A DNA stretch of 64,000 bases, taken from contig DATKSK010000071.1 in NCBI GenBank assembly GCA_035531755.1, positions 1 to 64,000 on the forward strand, read 5' to 3'. Made by a program: the position numbers and the translations under genes. Under the pieces are notes generated by a model that saw only the letters and a program-made list of their open reading frames with translations, made no database searches and was not told the origin of the DNA. The stretch comes from Acidimicrobiales bacterium (lineage in GTDB: Bacteria; Actinomycetota; Acidimicrobiia; Acidimicrobiales; UBA8190). The stretch's first letter is position 1. Every line of letters starts with the position of its first letter. Positions 43,538-52,196 of this stretch are shown piece after piece.

Positions 43538-45085
43538 TCAGGCCCCGGACAGGCTGCCCCCGGTCGGCGGGCCGACGTAGTGCAGCACCACCGCCGTGCC
43601 CGATCGCCACACCACCCGCCAGCGGGCGTCGTGCTCCAGGTACGTCGACAGTGGCGTCCCCGGCGTCCACAGCACGTACGACACGTCGTAGGAACGCAGC
43701 TCGGGGTCCGGGTCAGCGGTGAGCTGGTCGAGTGCCAGGTAGCGCGAGAGCACCCCGTCACCCGTGTAGAGCTCGGTGCGGCCGTCGACGAACACCGGCC
43801 GGCCCACCCAGTCGAGGTAGTCGCTCCACAGGTAGGTGGCGAAGACCCGGCCAGGATGGTGCTGCAGGTAGGCCACCGCCCGCACGGGGACACTGGCGGC
43901 GGGCTGGCCCGCCCGGTGCCACGGCCCGTGCAGCATGGAGAGCGCCAGCACCGCCACCAGCGGCCACACGAGCAGCGACGGGCGCAACCGCTCCTGGCGG
44001 ATCGGGGGACACCGGGCCGCCAGGGCACACCACCCGATGGCGAAGTACGGGATGAAGCGCGCTGCGTCGAGCGCGGAGACCAGGAGGAACCCGGCCAGGA
44101 CGAGCTCGACCGCGGGGACCTCGGCGTCCGACAGCACCACATAGGCGGCCGTGATCACCACGGGGAGGACGATCACGGCGAGCGTCGCCGGGTCGTGGAA
44201 GTTCGGGGACTGCCACTCGCCGATCAGGCGACGGACGGTCTGGTTGAACGTCACGCCCAGCGCGCTGGCGTAGACGCCGGGACCGAACGGATTGACGAAG
44301 GTGGCGACGCCCGACGCCAGGAAGACGATGACGACGGGGCGGCGTGCCAGGGGTTCGGACACGACCAGGCGGCCGCGGCGTATCGGCGCGGCGGCGGCCA
44401 CCACCTCCAGGAGGAGGATCCCCAGGCCGAGGAGGAAGCTCCCGTGGAGGTTGGCCCACAGCACGAACAGGACGGGCACCGCCCACAGCCATCCGCGACG
44501 GCGGCGTGCCCGGGTGAGCAGCACCAGCAGCAGGGCGACGAAGAAGTAGCTGACCACCTGGGGGCGGTCGTCCAGGAACAAGGTGACGGCCGCGCCGGTC
44601 TCCACGCAGAGCAGGCCCGTCCAGGTCCACCCCGCCCCCACCATCCGGGAGCGGACGGCGACCGCCACGACGGTGAGCGACGCCAGGCCCGCCGACAACA
44701 GCCAGAAGGCCACCGGCCCGAGCCACCGCACCGACTGGGCGAGCAGGACGTCGTACCCCCACTCGGGGGAGATCCACGAGTGCCCGGTCACGGTGTAGGA
44801 GAAGACGTCGCGGGTGATCACCCGGTGGTGGTCGAGCATCCACACCCCGGCGGCGCGGTGCCAGAAGGTGTCGTCGAACACCCCGCTGTGCAGCGCGTCG
44901 CGCCAGGCCAGCAGGCATCCCACCACGACCCCGACGACCCCGACGGGCAGGGCCACGCCGCGCAGCACGCCGAGGCGGCGCGCCGGGCCCCGAGGTGTCG
45001 GCGTACCCGTGCCGTCCCCGGCGCCGGCGGCCGGGGGGCGCAGCGCGTCCTCCGGTGGTGCCTGCGACGGTCGGCCTGGCGACAC
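43538..45085 (-). CDS. Multi-span membrane protein, paralogue of the 38807 gene
   Basis: About twelve spans with extracytoplasmic motifs DDTFWHRAAGVWMLDHHRVI, TRDVFSYTVTGHSW, GEWQSPNFHDPATLAV and a C-terminal part RVFATYLWSDYLDW then FVDGRTELYTGDG. It resembles the protein at 38807-40204 in order of motifs, so both belong to one GT-C-like family. GTG 45085 has GGAGGATGC. 515 aa with a Pro/Arg-rich N-terminus. It converges on the pilins. A sugar donor or acceptor cannot be named. Confidence 0.65.
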   Translation of the reverse strand: MSPGRPSQAPPEDALRPPAAGAGDGTGTPTPRGPARRLGVLRGVALPVGVVGVVVGCLLAWRDALHSGVFDDTFWHRAAGVWMLDHHRVITRDVFSYTVTGHSWISPEWGYDVLLAQSVRWLGPVAFWLLSAGLASLTVVAVAVRSRMVGAGWTWTGLLCVETGAAVTLFLDDRPQVVSYFFVALLLVLLTRARRRRGWLWAVPVLFVLWANLHGSFLLGLGILLLEVVAAAAPIRRGRLVVSEPLARRPVVIVFLASGVATFVNPFGPGVYASALGVTFNQTVRRLIGEWQSPNFHDPATLAVIVLPVVITAAYVVLSDAEVPAVELVLAGFLLVSALDAARFIPYFAIGWCALAARCPPIRQERLRPSLLVWPLVAVLALSMLHGPWHRAGQPAASVPVRAVAYLQHHPGRVFATYLWSDYLDWVGRPVFVDGRTELYTGDGVLSRYLALDQLTADPDPELRSYDVSYVLWTPGTPLSTYLEHDARWRVVWRSGTAVVLHYVGPPTGGSLSGA

Positions 45086-45276
45086 GCATCCTCCCTCCAC
45101 GGCGAACGGCCTGGACGCGTCCGGGCCCGCCAATGATCGCGTGCGGTCGGGCGGCGGCGGCGCATCCGGGACCCGCCCGATGCGCCGGCGGCGGGGCCGC
45201 CGGGTGGGACCGCCGAGGACGGTGCCTACACTCGACACGCTCCCCCGCCGAACGGCGCCGACGGAAGGTGACTTGC

Positions 45277-46056
45277 ATGGACGAGCCGGTGACAGCGCCC
45301 GGGCCTGTGCTGTTCGCCCGCTACGCCTACCCGCCGAACGCTCTCGGCTACTGCGGGCCGGCCGATCCCGAGGGGCTCCTGGGCGCCGCTGCTGCTGCCG
45401 ACGCCGCCGCCGCTGTCGTCGACGTCGTCGAGGTGGAGGCGCTGGCCGACCGGGCGGCCCACTTCACGGGCGCGTGGCCGTACCTGCGGCTGATCGCGGC
45501 GAGCAACGACGTCCTCGACCCGCTCGACGCCCGCGTCGTCGACGCCTACTGGGTGGGCAACGCGCTGCTCGACCGCGTGCCGCCGGCGGGCCTCGCCGAG
45601 GTCGTCGACGCTCAGCTCGAGCTGGGGCACGGCCCGGCGGCCGCGGCCGCCCCCGGCACCGTCCCCGCCGGCGGTCACGCCAATCACAGCTTCCACGTCT
45701 TCGCGGTGTACCCGTGGCTCGGCCTGCTGCGCTCGGGGATGGAGGGGCCGCCGCTCATGGTGCTCGACCGTTGCCGCATCCGGTGGGGCACCGTCGAGGC
45801 CGTCGACGCGGACGCCGCCACGGTGCGAAGCCGGACCCTGCGCTTCTCCGACGGGCGCTTGGAGCTCGGCCACGAGCGGGTGGAGGACGTTCGGTACCGC
45901 ATCGACGGTGTCGGCTTCGTCGGCGATCTGGCGCCGGGCGACAGCGTCTCGATGCACTGGGACTGGGTGTGCGAACGCCTCAGCCCGGCGCGCCGCGAGC
46001 GGCTGCAGGCGTCGACCGAGCGCAGCCTGGGGGTCGTGAACGCGCTCGACGCCTGA
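45277..46056 (+). CDS. Uncharacterised actinobacterial protein (possibly DUF6390)
   Basis: Begins VLFARYAYPPNALGYCGPAD and has GGHANHSFHVFAVYPWLGLL, then LMVLDRCRIRWGTV and SMHWDWVCERL. I recall this FARYAxPPNxLGYCGP pattern from actinobacterial proteins of unknown function (probably DUF6390). Soluble, no signal. Two Cys and several His could bind metal or a cofactor. ATG 45277 with GGAAGG. 259 aa. It stands alone at the edge of the dormancy-like cluster and may belong to it. Confidence 0.7.
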   Translation: MDEPVTAPGPVLFARYAYPPNALGYCGPADPEGLLGAAAAADAAAAVVDVVEVEALADRAAHFTGAWPYLRLIAASNDVLDPLDARVVDAYWVGNALLDRVPPAGLAEVVDAQLELGHGPAAAAAPGTVPAGGHANHSFHVFAVYPWLGLLRSGMEGPPLMVLDRCRIRWGTVEAVDADAATVRSRTLRFSDGRLELGHERVEDVRYRIDGVGFVGDLAPGDSVSMHWDWVCERLSPARRERLQASTERSLGVVNALDA

Positions 46057-46253
46057 CTGCGGTCACGCCGCTCCGGGGTGGCGGTGAAGGGGCGCCCGGC
46101 CCCTCACCGGTGTCGCCGGGTTGGGGCCGCGGCGACCGTCGACCTTGGACGGCGGCCAGCCGTCCAGCGCCACCGGGAGCACCGGTGTGACCGATGTGCC
46201 GGTGACAGACCATTCGAGAAGCAGCGTGCCCGCGGGAGCGACGGTGACGGGCA

Positions 46254-46508
46254 TCACGGCCGACCACCGAAAGACGGGTGGCACGACACCGACAGTGCGC
46301 CGTAGCCGCGCCGGGCACGCCCACACCCCTGCACGCGGACGATCGGGGTGGGAACGGTGACGTTCGCCATGCCGCGGTGCGCACCTTGGGTGTGTGCGCC
46401 CGTACGGAGGGGGACCAATCGCGACCCGGACGGGCTCACCGCGTCGGCGATGCAGGCGAACAGCACCGCCAGGTCGACCCCGACCAGCACCGCCACGACC
46501 TCGAGCAT
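46254..46508 (-). CDS. Small possible membrane protein
   Basis: ATG 46508 has a strong AGGAGGG ribosome-binding site and begins MLEVVAVLVGVDLAVLFACI, a membrane helix. The rest (about 60 residues) is basic and low in recognisable motifs. A DosR-like palindrome lies 57-70 bases upstream, which favours a real gene. The C-terminal part may be shorter in truth. No family recognised. The rest of the 46057-46670 gap shows nothing clear. Confidence 0.4.
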   Translation of the reverse strand: MLEVVAVLVGVDLAVLFACIADAVSPSGSRLVPLRTGAHTQGAHRGMANVTVPTPIVRVQGCGRARRGYGALSVSCHPSFGGRP

Positions 46509-46564
46509 CTCGCCCTCCTGCTTCTTCCTCCTTGCAGTGTCGTCAGGCCGGGCACGGTGCCCAA

Positions 46565-46578
46565 GGGTCCAAGGTCAT
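46565..46578 (-). promoter_or_regulatory. DosR-like box upstream of the small ORF
   Basis: On the minus strand ATGACCTTGGACCC matches 9 of 14 bases of the DosR core GGGACTTTAGTCCC and shares GACCTTGGACC with 56441-56454. It lies 57 bases before the ATG at 46508. Confidence 0.4.
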
Positions 46579-46670
46579 GGCGCAGGCCGCCGACCGGCCG
46601 GTTCGCCCTGGCGCCCACCCGACCAGCCGTTTCCGTCGGCGCCCAGCCGGGCGGCCGGGGCCCCGAGCGG

Positions 46671-48260
46671 CTACCTGGGCCCCCGGGCACCCTCCGGGGC
46701 ACCCTCCGGGGCACCCTCCGGGGCACCCTCCGGGGCACCCGCCGGGGCACCCTCCGGGGCACCCGGTGTCCGCCGGCCGTCGACCCCCGACCCGGGGGGC
46801 GCGGGCGCCGGCCGACCGAAGGCGGCGAGGGCCGCCTCGATCGAGTCATGCACCGGCACGTGCGCGGTGTCCACCGGCACGGCGACGGGCCAGGGTCGGG
46901 CCCGGGCAACCAGGGCGCGCCCCACCTCCTCGTCGGCGCCCGAGACGTCGGCGCCCGAGTCCCGGCGGGCCCGGAGCCGGGGCACGGTCACGTCGAGCCC
47001 GGCAGTGCACTGCACGACGACGAGCGCACTGGTCGTGTCGTCGGCCAGGCGCTCGGCGGCGTCGTGCCAGCGCCGGTCCGTGAAGGTGGCGTCGAGCACG
47101 ACGGACTGGCCCAGGCCGAGCGCGGCGCGGGCGCGCCCGAGGAGGGTCAGGTAGGTGCGCTCGGTCGTCTCGGGCGAGTACCCCTCGCCGCCGAACGGGG
47201 CGAGGGGCGCCGTCGCCGCGCCCGGGTCGACGAGCTCGCGCCGTACCTCGTCGGAGCGGAGCACGGGCCAGCCCAGGCGCTCGCCCACGGCCGCGGCGAC
47301 GGTGGACTTCCCGGTGCCGGGCGCGCCGCACACCACCCCCAGCACGACGCGGCCCTCCTCGAGATGGTGGAGCGCCAGGTCGAGCAGGGCAGGAGCGCCG
47401 GAGGCCGCGCCGTCTGCCTGGGAGGCACGGATGCACGCCACCTCGGCGCGCACCAGGGCGCGCTGGGCGCAATAGTGGTGGACGAGCGACGGCGGGAAGA
47501 GGTCCCCGGCCATTTCCTCGTAGAGGCGCAGGAACGTCGCCGCCGCGGCCGGCGCCCCGAGGCGCTCGAGGTCCATGGCCAAGAAGGCGACGTCGGCGAT
47601 GACGTCGACGTGGCGAAGCCTCGGGTCGAACTCCACACAGTCGAGGACGCGCGGCCCGTCGTCGAGAAGGAACACGTCGGTGGCGAGCAGGTCGCCGTGG
47701 CCGTCGCACACCCGGCCGGCGGTGACGCGCTGGTCGAACAGCGCCCGGCGCCCCGCCAGAAAGCCCAGGGCGAGGTCCTCCACGCGCGCCACCGTCGTCG
47801 GCGCCAGCTCGGGCCCCGCGTACGCCGTCAGGCTGTCCAGGCATCCCCGCCACGTCTCGGCGACGGCGTCGGCGCCGCCACCGGCGTCGATCGCCGGCGA
47901 ACGGGCCGCCTTTGCGTGGAAGTCGGCGAGCACCGATGCCAGCCGTGCCAGCTGGACGTCGAGGTCCGGGGCGTGTGCCTGTGCCTGCGCGGCCAGGCTG
48001 CGGTCCGCGGGCAGGCGGCGCATCACGACGGCATGGTCGAGCGTGCGGTCGCCGAGGACGACGTCTGCGACGCCCAGGTACACGTCGGGGCTCAGGCGCC
48101 GGTTGGCTTCGACCTCGGCCTCGCAGGCGGCGCGACGGGCCTCGGCGGTGCCGAAGTCCAGAAACGGGAATCGGACCGGCTTCTTGTACTTGAGGACGAC
48201 GTCGTCGAGGAACACCAGGACCGAGACGTGCGTCTCGACGACGGTCGGGCCCGGTCTCAC
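46671..48260 (-). CDS. Bifunctional APH-like kinase/AAA (P-loop) protein
   Basis: N-terminal half (about 1-310): aminoglycoside-phosphotransferase/kinase fold with VCDGHGDLLATDVFLLDD (H-x-D catalytic loop) and VDVIADVAFLAMDLE. C-terminal half: P-loop kinase with VCGAPGTGKSTVAAAVGERL, SDEVRRELV and LDATFTDRRWHDAAERLA. Mycobacterial Rv2004c, a DosR-regulon protein, has the same order of domains. GTG 48260 overlaps the USP stop (GTGA). About 529 aa. The tail is a 12-bp DNA repeat coding GAPE. Substrates are unknown. Confidence 0.86.
   Translation of the reverse strand: MRPGPTVVETHVSVLVFLDDVVLKYKKPVRFPFLDFGTAEARRAACEAEVEANRRLSPDVYLGVADVVLGDRTLDHAVVMRRLPADRSLAAQAQAHAPDLDVQLARLASVLADFHAKAARSPAIDAGGGADAVAETWRGCLDSLTAYAGPELAPTTVARVEDLALGFLAGRRALFDQRVTAGRVCDGHGDLLATDVFLLDDGPRVLDCVEFDPRLRHVDVIADVAFLAMDLERLGAPAAAATFLRLYEEMAGDLFPPSLVHHYCAQRALVRAEVACIRASQADGAASGAPALLDLALHHLEEGRVVLGVVCGAPGTGKSTVAAAVGERLGWPVLRSDEVRRELVDPGAATAPLAPFGGEGYSPETTERTYLTLLGRARAALGLGQSVVLDATFTDRRWHDAAERLADDTTSALVVVQCTAGLDVTVPRLRARRDSGADVSGADEEVGRALVARARPWPVAVPVDTAHVPVHDSIEAALAAFGRPAPAPPGSGVDGRRTPGAPEGAPAGAPEGAPEGAPEGAPEGARGPR
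46685..46764. repeat. 12-bp tandem repeat inside the APH/AAA gene end
   Basis: GGGCACCCTCCG recurs about 6.5 times with two variant units. On the minus strand it codes for GAPE repeats at the C-terminus. The unit is a multiple of three, so copy-number change would lengthen or shorten the tail without a frameshift. Confidence 0.85.
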
Positions 48261-49009
48261 GGATCCGTGGAGCGACGCACCATGGCGACGTCGGGTCTCC
48301 ACGCCAGCGCCTCCAGGCACACGAGTGGGACGAGCAGGTGGGGGATGTCGATGCCCTGCACGAGCACGGACCGCAACAGGGACGAGCGGCCCGGCGTCAC
48401 GGCGTGCCGCCAGAGCATGACCACCAGGTCGGCGCTGGCGGCGTAGGCGCGCAGCTCGTGCGCGGGCTCGCCCGTCACCACCCGGAGAGCCTCAGGGGTG
48501 GCGCCGTGGCGCCGACGGAGCTCGTCGAACCACACCGACGCGTGATGCCCCGACCCCTCCCACATCCTCGGACGGTTGTCCTCGGTCAGCACGTGGAGAA
48601 CCGTCGACTGGACGCCGGCCTCGACCAGGCGTCGACGCAGGGTCCGGGCACCGGCGGCGACCTCGTCACTGCCGTCCGACGCGATGAGCACCCGTCGGAT
48701 GCCCGACGCCGGACGAGCGCGCTGCCCGGCCCCGGCTCCTTCCTCGGCGGGGATGGCTCCCCGTGGCCGGCGGCGGGCCGGCCTGGAGGGCAGCACCAGG
48801 ACCGGCCCCGCCACCAGCGCGGCGCGCGCCAGGAGCTGATCGGCGGCCCGTCCGGGGGCGATCCCGTCCGGGAGGACGTCCACGACGGGCTCGAGGTCGA
48901 ACACGCGCCCCAGGTCGCCCGCGAGGAGGGCCCAGTCGGCACCGTCGTCGGCGGCGTCAGCCGCGACGGCCCGGACCGGTGGCTGTGCGGATTGCACGCT
49001 CGGCCTCAT
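48257..49009 (-). CDS. Universal stress protein (UspA-like)
   Basis: C-terminal Usp fold: IRRVLIASDGSDEVAAGA, AGVQSTVLHVLTED, VVTGEPAHELRAYAASADLV, then a variant of the ATP-binding Gly loop ending GIDIPHLLV. The N-terminal about 110 residues look like a worn Usp or linker region, so it may be a tandem-Usp derivative. ATG 49009 overlaps the GH65 stop. 250 aa. Universal stress proteins are common in DosR regulons. Mycobacterial Rv2005c lies next to Rv2004c in the same order. Confidence 0.8.
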   Translation of the reverse strand: MRPSVQSAQPPVRAVAADAADDGADWALLAGDLGRVFDLEPVVDVLPDGIAPGRAADQLLARAALVAGPVLVLPSRPARRRPRGAIPAEEGAGAGQRARPASGIRRVLIASDGSDEVAAGARTLRRRLVEAGVQSTVLHVLTEDNRPRMWEGSGHHASVWFDELRRRHGATPEALRVVTGEPAHELRAYAASADLVVMLWRHAVTPGRSSLLRSVLVQGIDIPHLLVPLVCLEALAWRPDVAMVRRSTDP

Positions 49010-51285
49010 GCGACGACCTCCTCGTCCTCGGCACCCGGGCCCGGTATTCCCGACAGGCCCGGTCCGCCCGACAGGCCCGGTCCGCCCGACGGGCCCGACA
49101 TGGCCCCGGCCTGCTCCACCCACCCGCCGGGTGGCTGCACCACCACGGGCGGGCCCGCCCCCAGTCTGATCCGCACCGGTGCCGAGCACCGGACGTGCAC
49201 CCGTTCGTTGCGACAGCGGAGCCGCACCACGTGGCCGTGCCAGCGCAGCCGCAGGCGCAGCTCCTCCCACCGGGCCGGGATGTGGGGATCGAGGACGAGG
49301 GCGTCGTCGTCGGGCCCCGTGACCCGTACGCCCGCGAACCCCATCACCAACGCCTGCCACAGGCCGCCCAGGGTGGCGAGGTGCAGGCCACCCGCCGTCG
49401 TGCCGGTCACGTCGTCGAGGTCGATGCGCTGCGCGATGTCGAGGAAGGCGAGCGCCTCGTCCAGCCGCCCGAGACGAGCCAGCAGCGCGGCGTGGATGGC
49501 AGGCGACAGGGAGCTCCCGTGGGCCGTGCGGGGGAGGTAGTAGTCCATGTCGCGCGCCAGGACCCCGGGCGGCCCGACCGGGGGGATGACATGGTGGAGC
49601 ATCAGCACGTCGGCCTGCTTGATGATCTGCGAGCGCGACACGCGATCGTGGCCGAGCACGAGGTCGGCGGCCACGGGAACCGGCCCGACGTCCTCGACCC
49701 GGAGCGGCTCCAGGAGATCGAAGCCCACGAACTGGACGTGGTGACCCGCCTCGGGGTCGTACCCGTCGACGAGTGCGGCCGACACCTCGCGCCAGCGGAC
49801 GGCCTCGTCGCGCTCGCCGGCCGAGCCGCTTCGCTCGACGAGCTCGGCTGCCCGCTCGAGGTTCCACGCCGCCATCTGGTTGGTGAAGGCGTTGTCGTCG
49901 ACGTCCTCGTGGTACTCGTCGGGGCCGATCACCCCGTCGATGTGCCCACGTCCGGCAGCGTCGACACGGACCCGGCTCGCCCAGTACCGGGCCGTCTCGG
50001 TCAGCAGGCGCCGACCGCTCCCCTCGAGCAAGCGCCAGCTCCCCGACCACGTGGCCAGGTGCCACGCGGCCCACGCCACGTCGGCCGTGATGTGCTCTTC
50101 GAGCCGGCCGGTGCGGATGGCGACGAGATCGCCCCGATCGTCGATGCCGCTCGTCGGCGTGACGTCGCTGCCATCGTGGCCCGACTCCCAGGGAAAGCGT
50201 GCCCCCGCCCGGCCGAGGGCCGCCGCGGCGTCGACGGCCGCCGGCAGGCGGCGGATGCGGTACTCGAGCATGGCGCGTGCCGCCGACGGGTGCGTGGCCG
50301 CCAGCATGGGCAGGACGAACATGTCCGCGTCCCAGAAGACATGCCCGGCGTACGCCGCGCCCGTCAGCCCCCGGGCGCCGATGCCCGCCTCGCCGCGGTC
50401 AGGCACCGAGCTGATCGTATGGAAGACGGCCAGCCGGACGGCCTGGGTGAGCTCCTCGTCCCCGACGACCTCGATGTCCGCTTCCGCCCACCGCTCGGCC
50501 CAGGCGGCCTGTTGTTCGGCGAGGAGGGCCACCGCTCCGGCTTCGCAGGCCGCGGCGTGGGCGGCGGCTGCGGCGGTGCGGTTCGGCATCCGCCGCCGTC
50601 CCGACACGAACGAGGAGATGCGGACCAGGTGTGTCTCGCGGTCGCGGTCGACCCGCTCGGGGGTGTCGTCGCGCATCGTCTCCACGATCCCGATGACGCC
50701 ACCCCCGGTGGTGGCCCGGAAGTCGAATTGCTCGCTGCCTTCGCGCACGTCCAGGACGTCGGACGTCCCCAACGCCACGAGGACGGTGGTCCCCGGACGG
50801 CCCAGGCAGGCCCACCGCGCCGTGCGCAGGATCGAGCCGTCCTCGGCCTCGACGTCGCGCCACAGGATGCCGGAACGCAGATCGAGGATGCGCTCCCCCA
50901 CGAGGGGCCCGATGTGCTCGGCCAGGGTCGCCCAGCTCCGCACGACCAGTAGCGACTCCGCGCCGTCGTTGCGCTCGTACACACCCGACACGAACACACC
51001 CGGGCGCGCTCCCGGGCCGTCCTCCTCGAGGCTGCCGCGGGTGCCGGTGACACCGTCGGCCAGGCTCAGCAGGCTCTCGTAGACACGCAGCATCCCGCTC
51101 GGGCCGTCCGGCACGACCAGGTACCACGGTGAGGCTGCCGGGTCGACGTCGCCGCCCGGTCGCTCGGCGAGCACCCGGTGTGCCGCCTGGGCGACGGGCC
51201 CGAGGGTGGCGGTGACGCCCTGGGGGTCAGGCAGGCGCCGCGGGGAGGGCGACCGGGGGGCGGCGCCGCGAGCGCCCGGGCTCAC
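49006..51285 (-). CDS. GH65 sugar phosphorylase
   Basis: Glycoside hydrolase family 65 enzymes phosphorolyse trehalose, maltose or kojibiose to beta-glucose 1-phosphate. The catalytic region HIDGVIGPDEYHEDVDDNAF then TNQMAAWNLE contains the general-acid Glu. WDADMFVLPMLAATHPSAAR and RIRRLPAAVDAAAALGRAGA are also typical. The C-terminal jelly-roll is followed by a Gly/Pro tail made by short repeats. GTG 51285 overlaps the PNPOx stop (GTGA). 759 aa. The phosphoglucomutase-like HAD at 52197 would use its product. Exact sugar unknown. Confidence 0.88.
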   Translation of the reverse strand: MSPGARGAAPRSPSPRRLPDPQGVTATLGPVAQAAHRVLAERPGGDVDPAASPWYLVVPDGPSGMLRVYESLLSLADGVTGTRGSLEEDGPGARPGVFVSGVYERNDGAESLLVVRSWATLAEHIGPLVGERILDLRSGILWRDVEAEDGSILRTARWACLGRPGTTVLVALGTSDVLDVREGSEQFDFRATTGGGVIGIVETMRDDTPERVDRDRETHLVRISSFVSGRRRMPNRTAAAAAHAAACEAGAVALLAEQQAAWAERWAEADIEVVGDEELTQAVRLAVFHTISSVPDRGEAGIGARGLTGAAYAGHVFWDADMFVLPMLAATHPSAARAMLEYRIRRLPAAVDAAAALGRAGARFPWESGHDGSDVTPTSGIDDRGDLVAIRTGRLEEHITADVAWAAWHLATWSGSWRLLEGSGRRLLTETARYWASRVRVDAAGRGHIDGVIGPDEYHEDVDDNAFTNQMAAWNLERAAELVERSGSAGERDEAVRWREVSAALVDGYDPEAGHHVQFVGFDLLEPLRVEDVGPVPVAADLVLGHDRVSRSQIIKQADVLMLHHVIPPVGPPGVLARDMDYYLPRTAHGSSLSPAIHAALLARLGRLDEALAFLDIAQRIDLDDVTGTTAGGLHLATLGGLWQALVMGFAGVRVTGPDDDALVLDPHIPARWEELRLRLRWHGHVVRLRCRNERVHVRCSAPVRIRLGAGPPVVVQPPGGWVEQAGAMSGPSGGPGLSGGPGLSGIPGPGAEDEEVVA

Positions 51286-51863
51286 GGGATCGGGGTGCGG
51301 GCGATGCTCCCCGGCACGCGCCTGACGCCCGTCCACGTCGTCGTCGGGGGGGACGCCGTCCGCACCTCGGCCGCACCCGGGTCGGTGCGCGTGAGCACAC
51401 CGTCGGGATCGGTGGCATCCGGGGCCCCGCCGGCGGCCTCGGCCGGGATGGCGTGCAGCATGAAGCGCCGGCCGGTGACCACGTCGAGCCTGATCGCCAG
51501 GACCACGTCCCCCGGGCTCGGGACGAGCGGCAACGCCGCCACGTCCGCCGCAGCCGGGTCCGCCTCGTCGACGGCCACGGCCAGCCCCCGGACGAGAACG
51601 CTCCAGGCCGCTCCCCCGTTGCGGTCGAGGTGGTCCACCTCGAACGCCACGAGCCCGCCGGTCGCCGCCGTGGCCATGGCACCGCGCCCCAGGCGCAAGA
51701 GGATGCGACGATCGCGGTACGCGAAGTTCACCGGCTGGACCAACGGCGCCTGCTCACGCGACACCGCCAGGCGACCGACCGCACCCTGCTTCGCCGCCAT
51801 CGCCAGGAGTCGCAGGCACTCCGGCAGGGGAATGATCTCGGATCCACGCTGGTCCACCCACAT
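51282..51863 (-). CDS. PNPOx-like split-barrel flavin/F420-type protein
   Basis: CLRLLAMAAKQGAVGRLAVS then VQPVNFAYRDRRILLRLGRG, ATGGLVAFEVDHLDRNGGAA and WSVLVRGLAVAVDEAD. This is the pyridoxamine 5'-phosphate-oxidase-like split barrel found in many actinobacterial DosR regulon proteins (Rv2004c/Rv3129 neighbourhood type). No catalytic motif can be named. ATG 51863. 193 aa. It heads a minus-strand run PNPOx-GH65-USP-APH/AAA with GTGA/ATGA overlaps and has a palindrome at 51900-51913 at promoter distance. Confidence 0.82.
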   Translation of the reverse strand: MWVDQRGSEIIPLPECLRLLAMAAKQGAVGRLAVSREQAPLVQPVNFAYRDRRILLRLGRGAMATAATGGLVAFEVDHLDRNGGAAWSVLVRGLAVAVDEADPAAADVAALPLVPSPGDVVLAIRLDVVTGRRFMLHAIPAEAAGGAPDATDPDGVLTRTDPGAAEVRTASPPTTTWTGVRRVPGSIARTPIP

Positions 51864-51899
51864 ACGAACAAGGTTGCCAGGATCAGGTGCCGCCCCCTA

Positions 51900-51913
51900 G
51901 GGCCGTTCGTCCC
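51900..51913 (-). promoter_or_regulatory. DosR-like box before the PNPOx-GH65-USP operon
   Basis: GGGCCGTTCGTCCC, with flanking TA, lies 36 bases before the ATG at 51863. It is 14 of 16 identical to 53525-53540 in front of hsp20 (TAGGGCCG-WW-CGTCCC). It fits the DosR core GGGAC-N4-GTCCC in 9 of 14 bases. An activator bound here could contact RNA polymerase at the -35 region. Confidence 0.6.
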
Positions 51914-51985
51914 AGGACCGGGCGCGGGGGTCCAATTCCGGCGACGAGCCGGGTCGGACGGGCCCCGAAACAGGCCCGGAAGCCG

Positions 51986-52183
51986 TCAGGCGCCCCGGCG
52001 CCGCCACGGCGGGTTGTGCAGTGGCTCCACCTCGGGGCGACGCGGATGCTCGGCGTGCTCGGCCGGGAGCACGGAGCCGGCACCCTCGAGGACCTCCCGG
52101 CACCGCCGGCACAGGCCCCGGTGGACGTGCTCGTTGGCACCACAACTGCGGCAGACCTTCTGCGTCACGGCCTTCTTCGTCAT
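51986..52183 (-). CDS. Small zinc-ribbon protein
   Basis: 65 aa, begins MTKKAVTQKVCRSCGANEHV followed by HRGLCRRCREVLEGAG, a CxxC...CxxC zinc ribbon. The rest is Pro/Arg-rich. ATG 52183 with GGAGGGG before it. Cytoplasmic and possibly RNA- or protein-binding. It lies 13 bases after the HAD gene in the same direction, likely cotranscribed. Confidence 0.7.
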   Translation of the reverse strand: MTKKAVTQKVCRSCGANEHVHRGLCRRCREVLEGAGSVLPAEHAEHPRRPEVEPLHNPPWRRRGA

Positions 52184-52196
52184 GGCCCCTCCCCTC

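Noticed and set aside
46139-46152. TCGACCTTGGACGG as another DosR-like box
   Set aside because: It matches the shared motif in part but no gene starts at a suitable distance.
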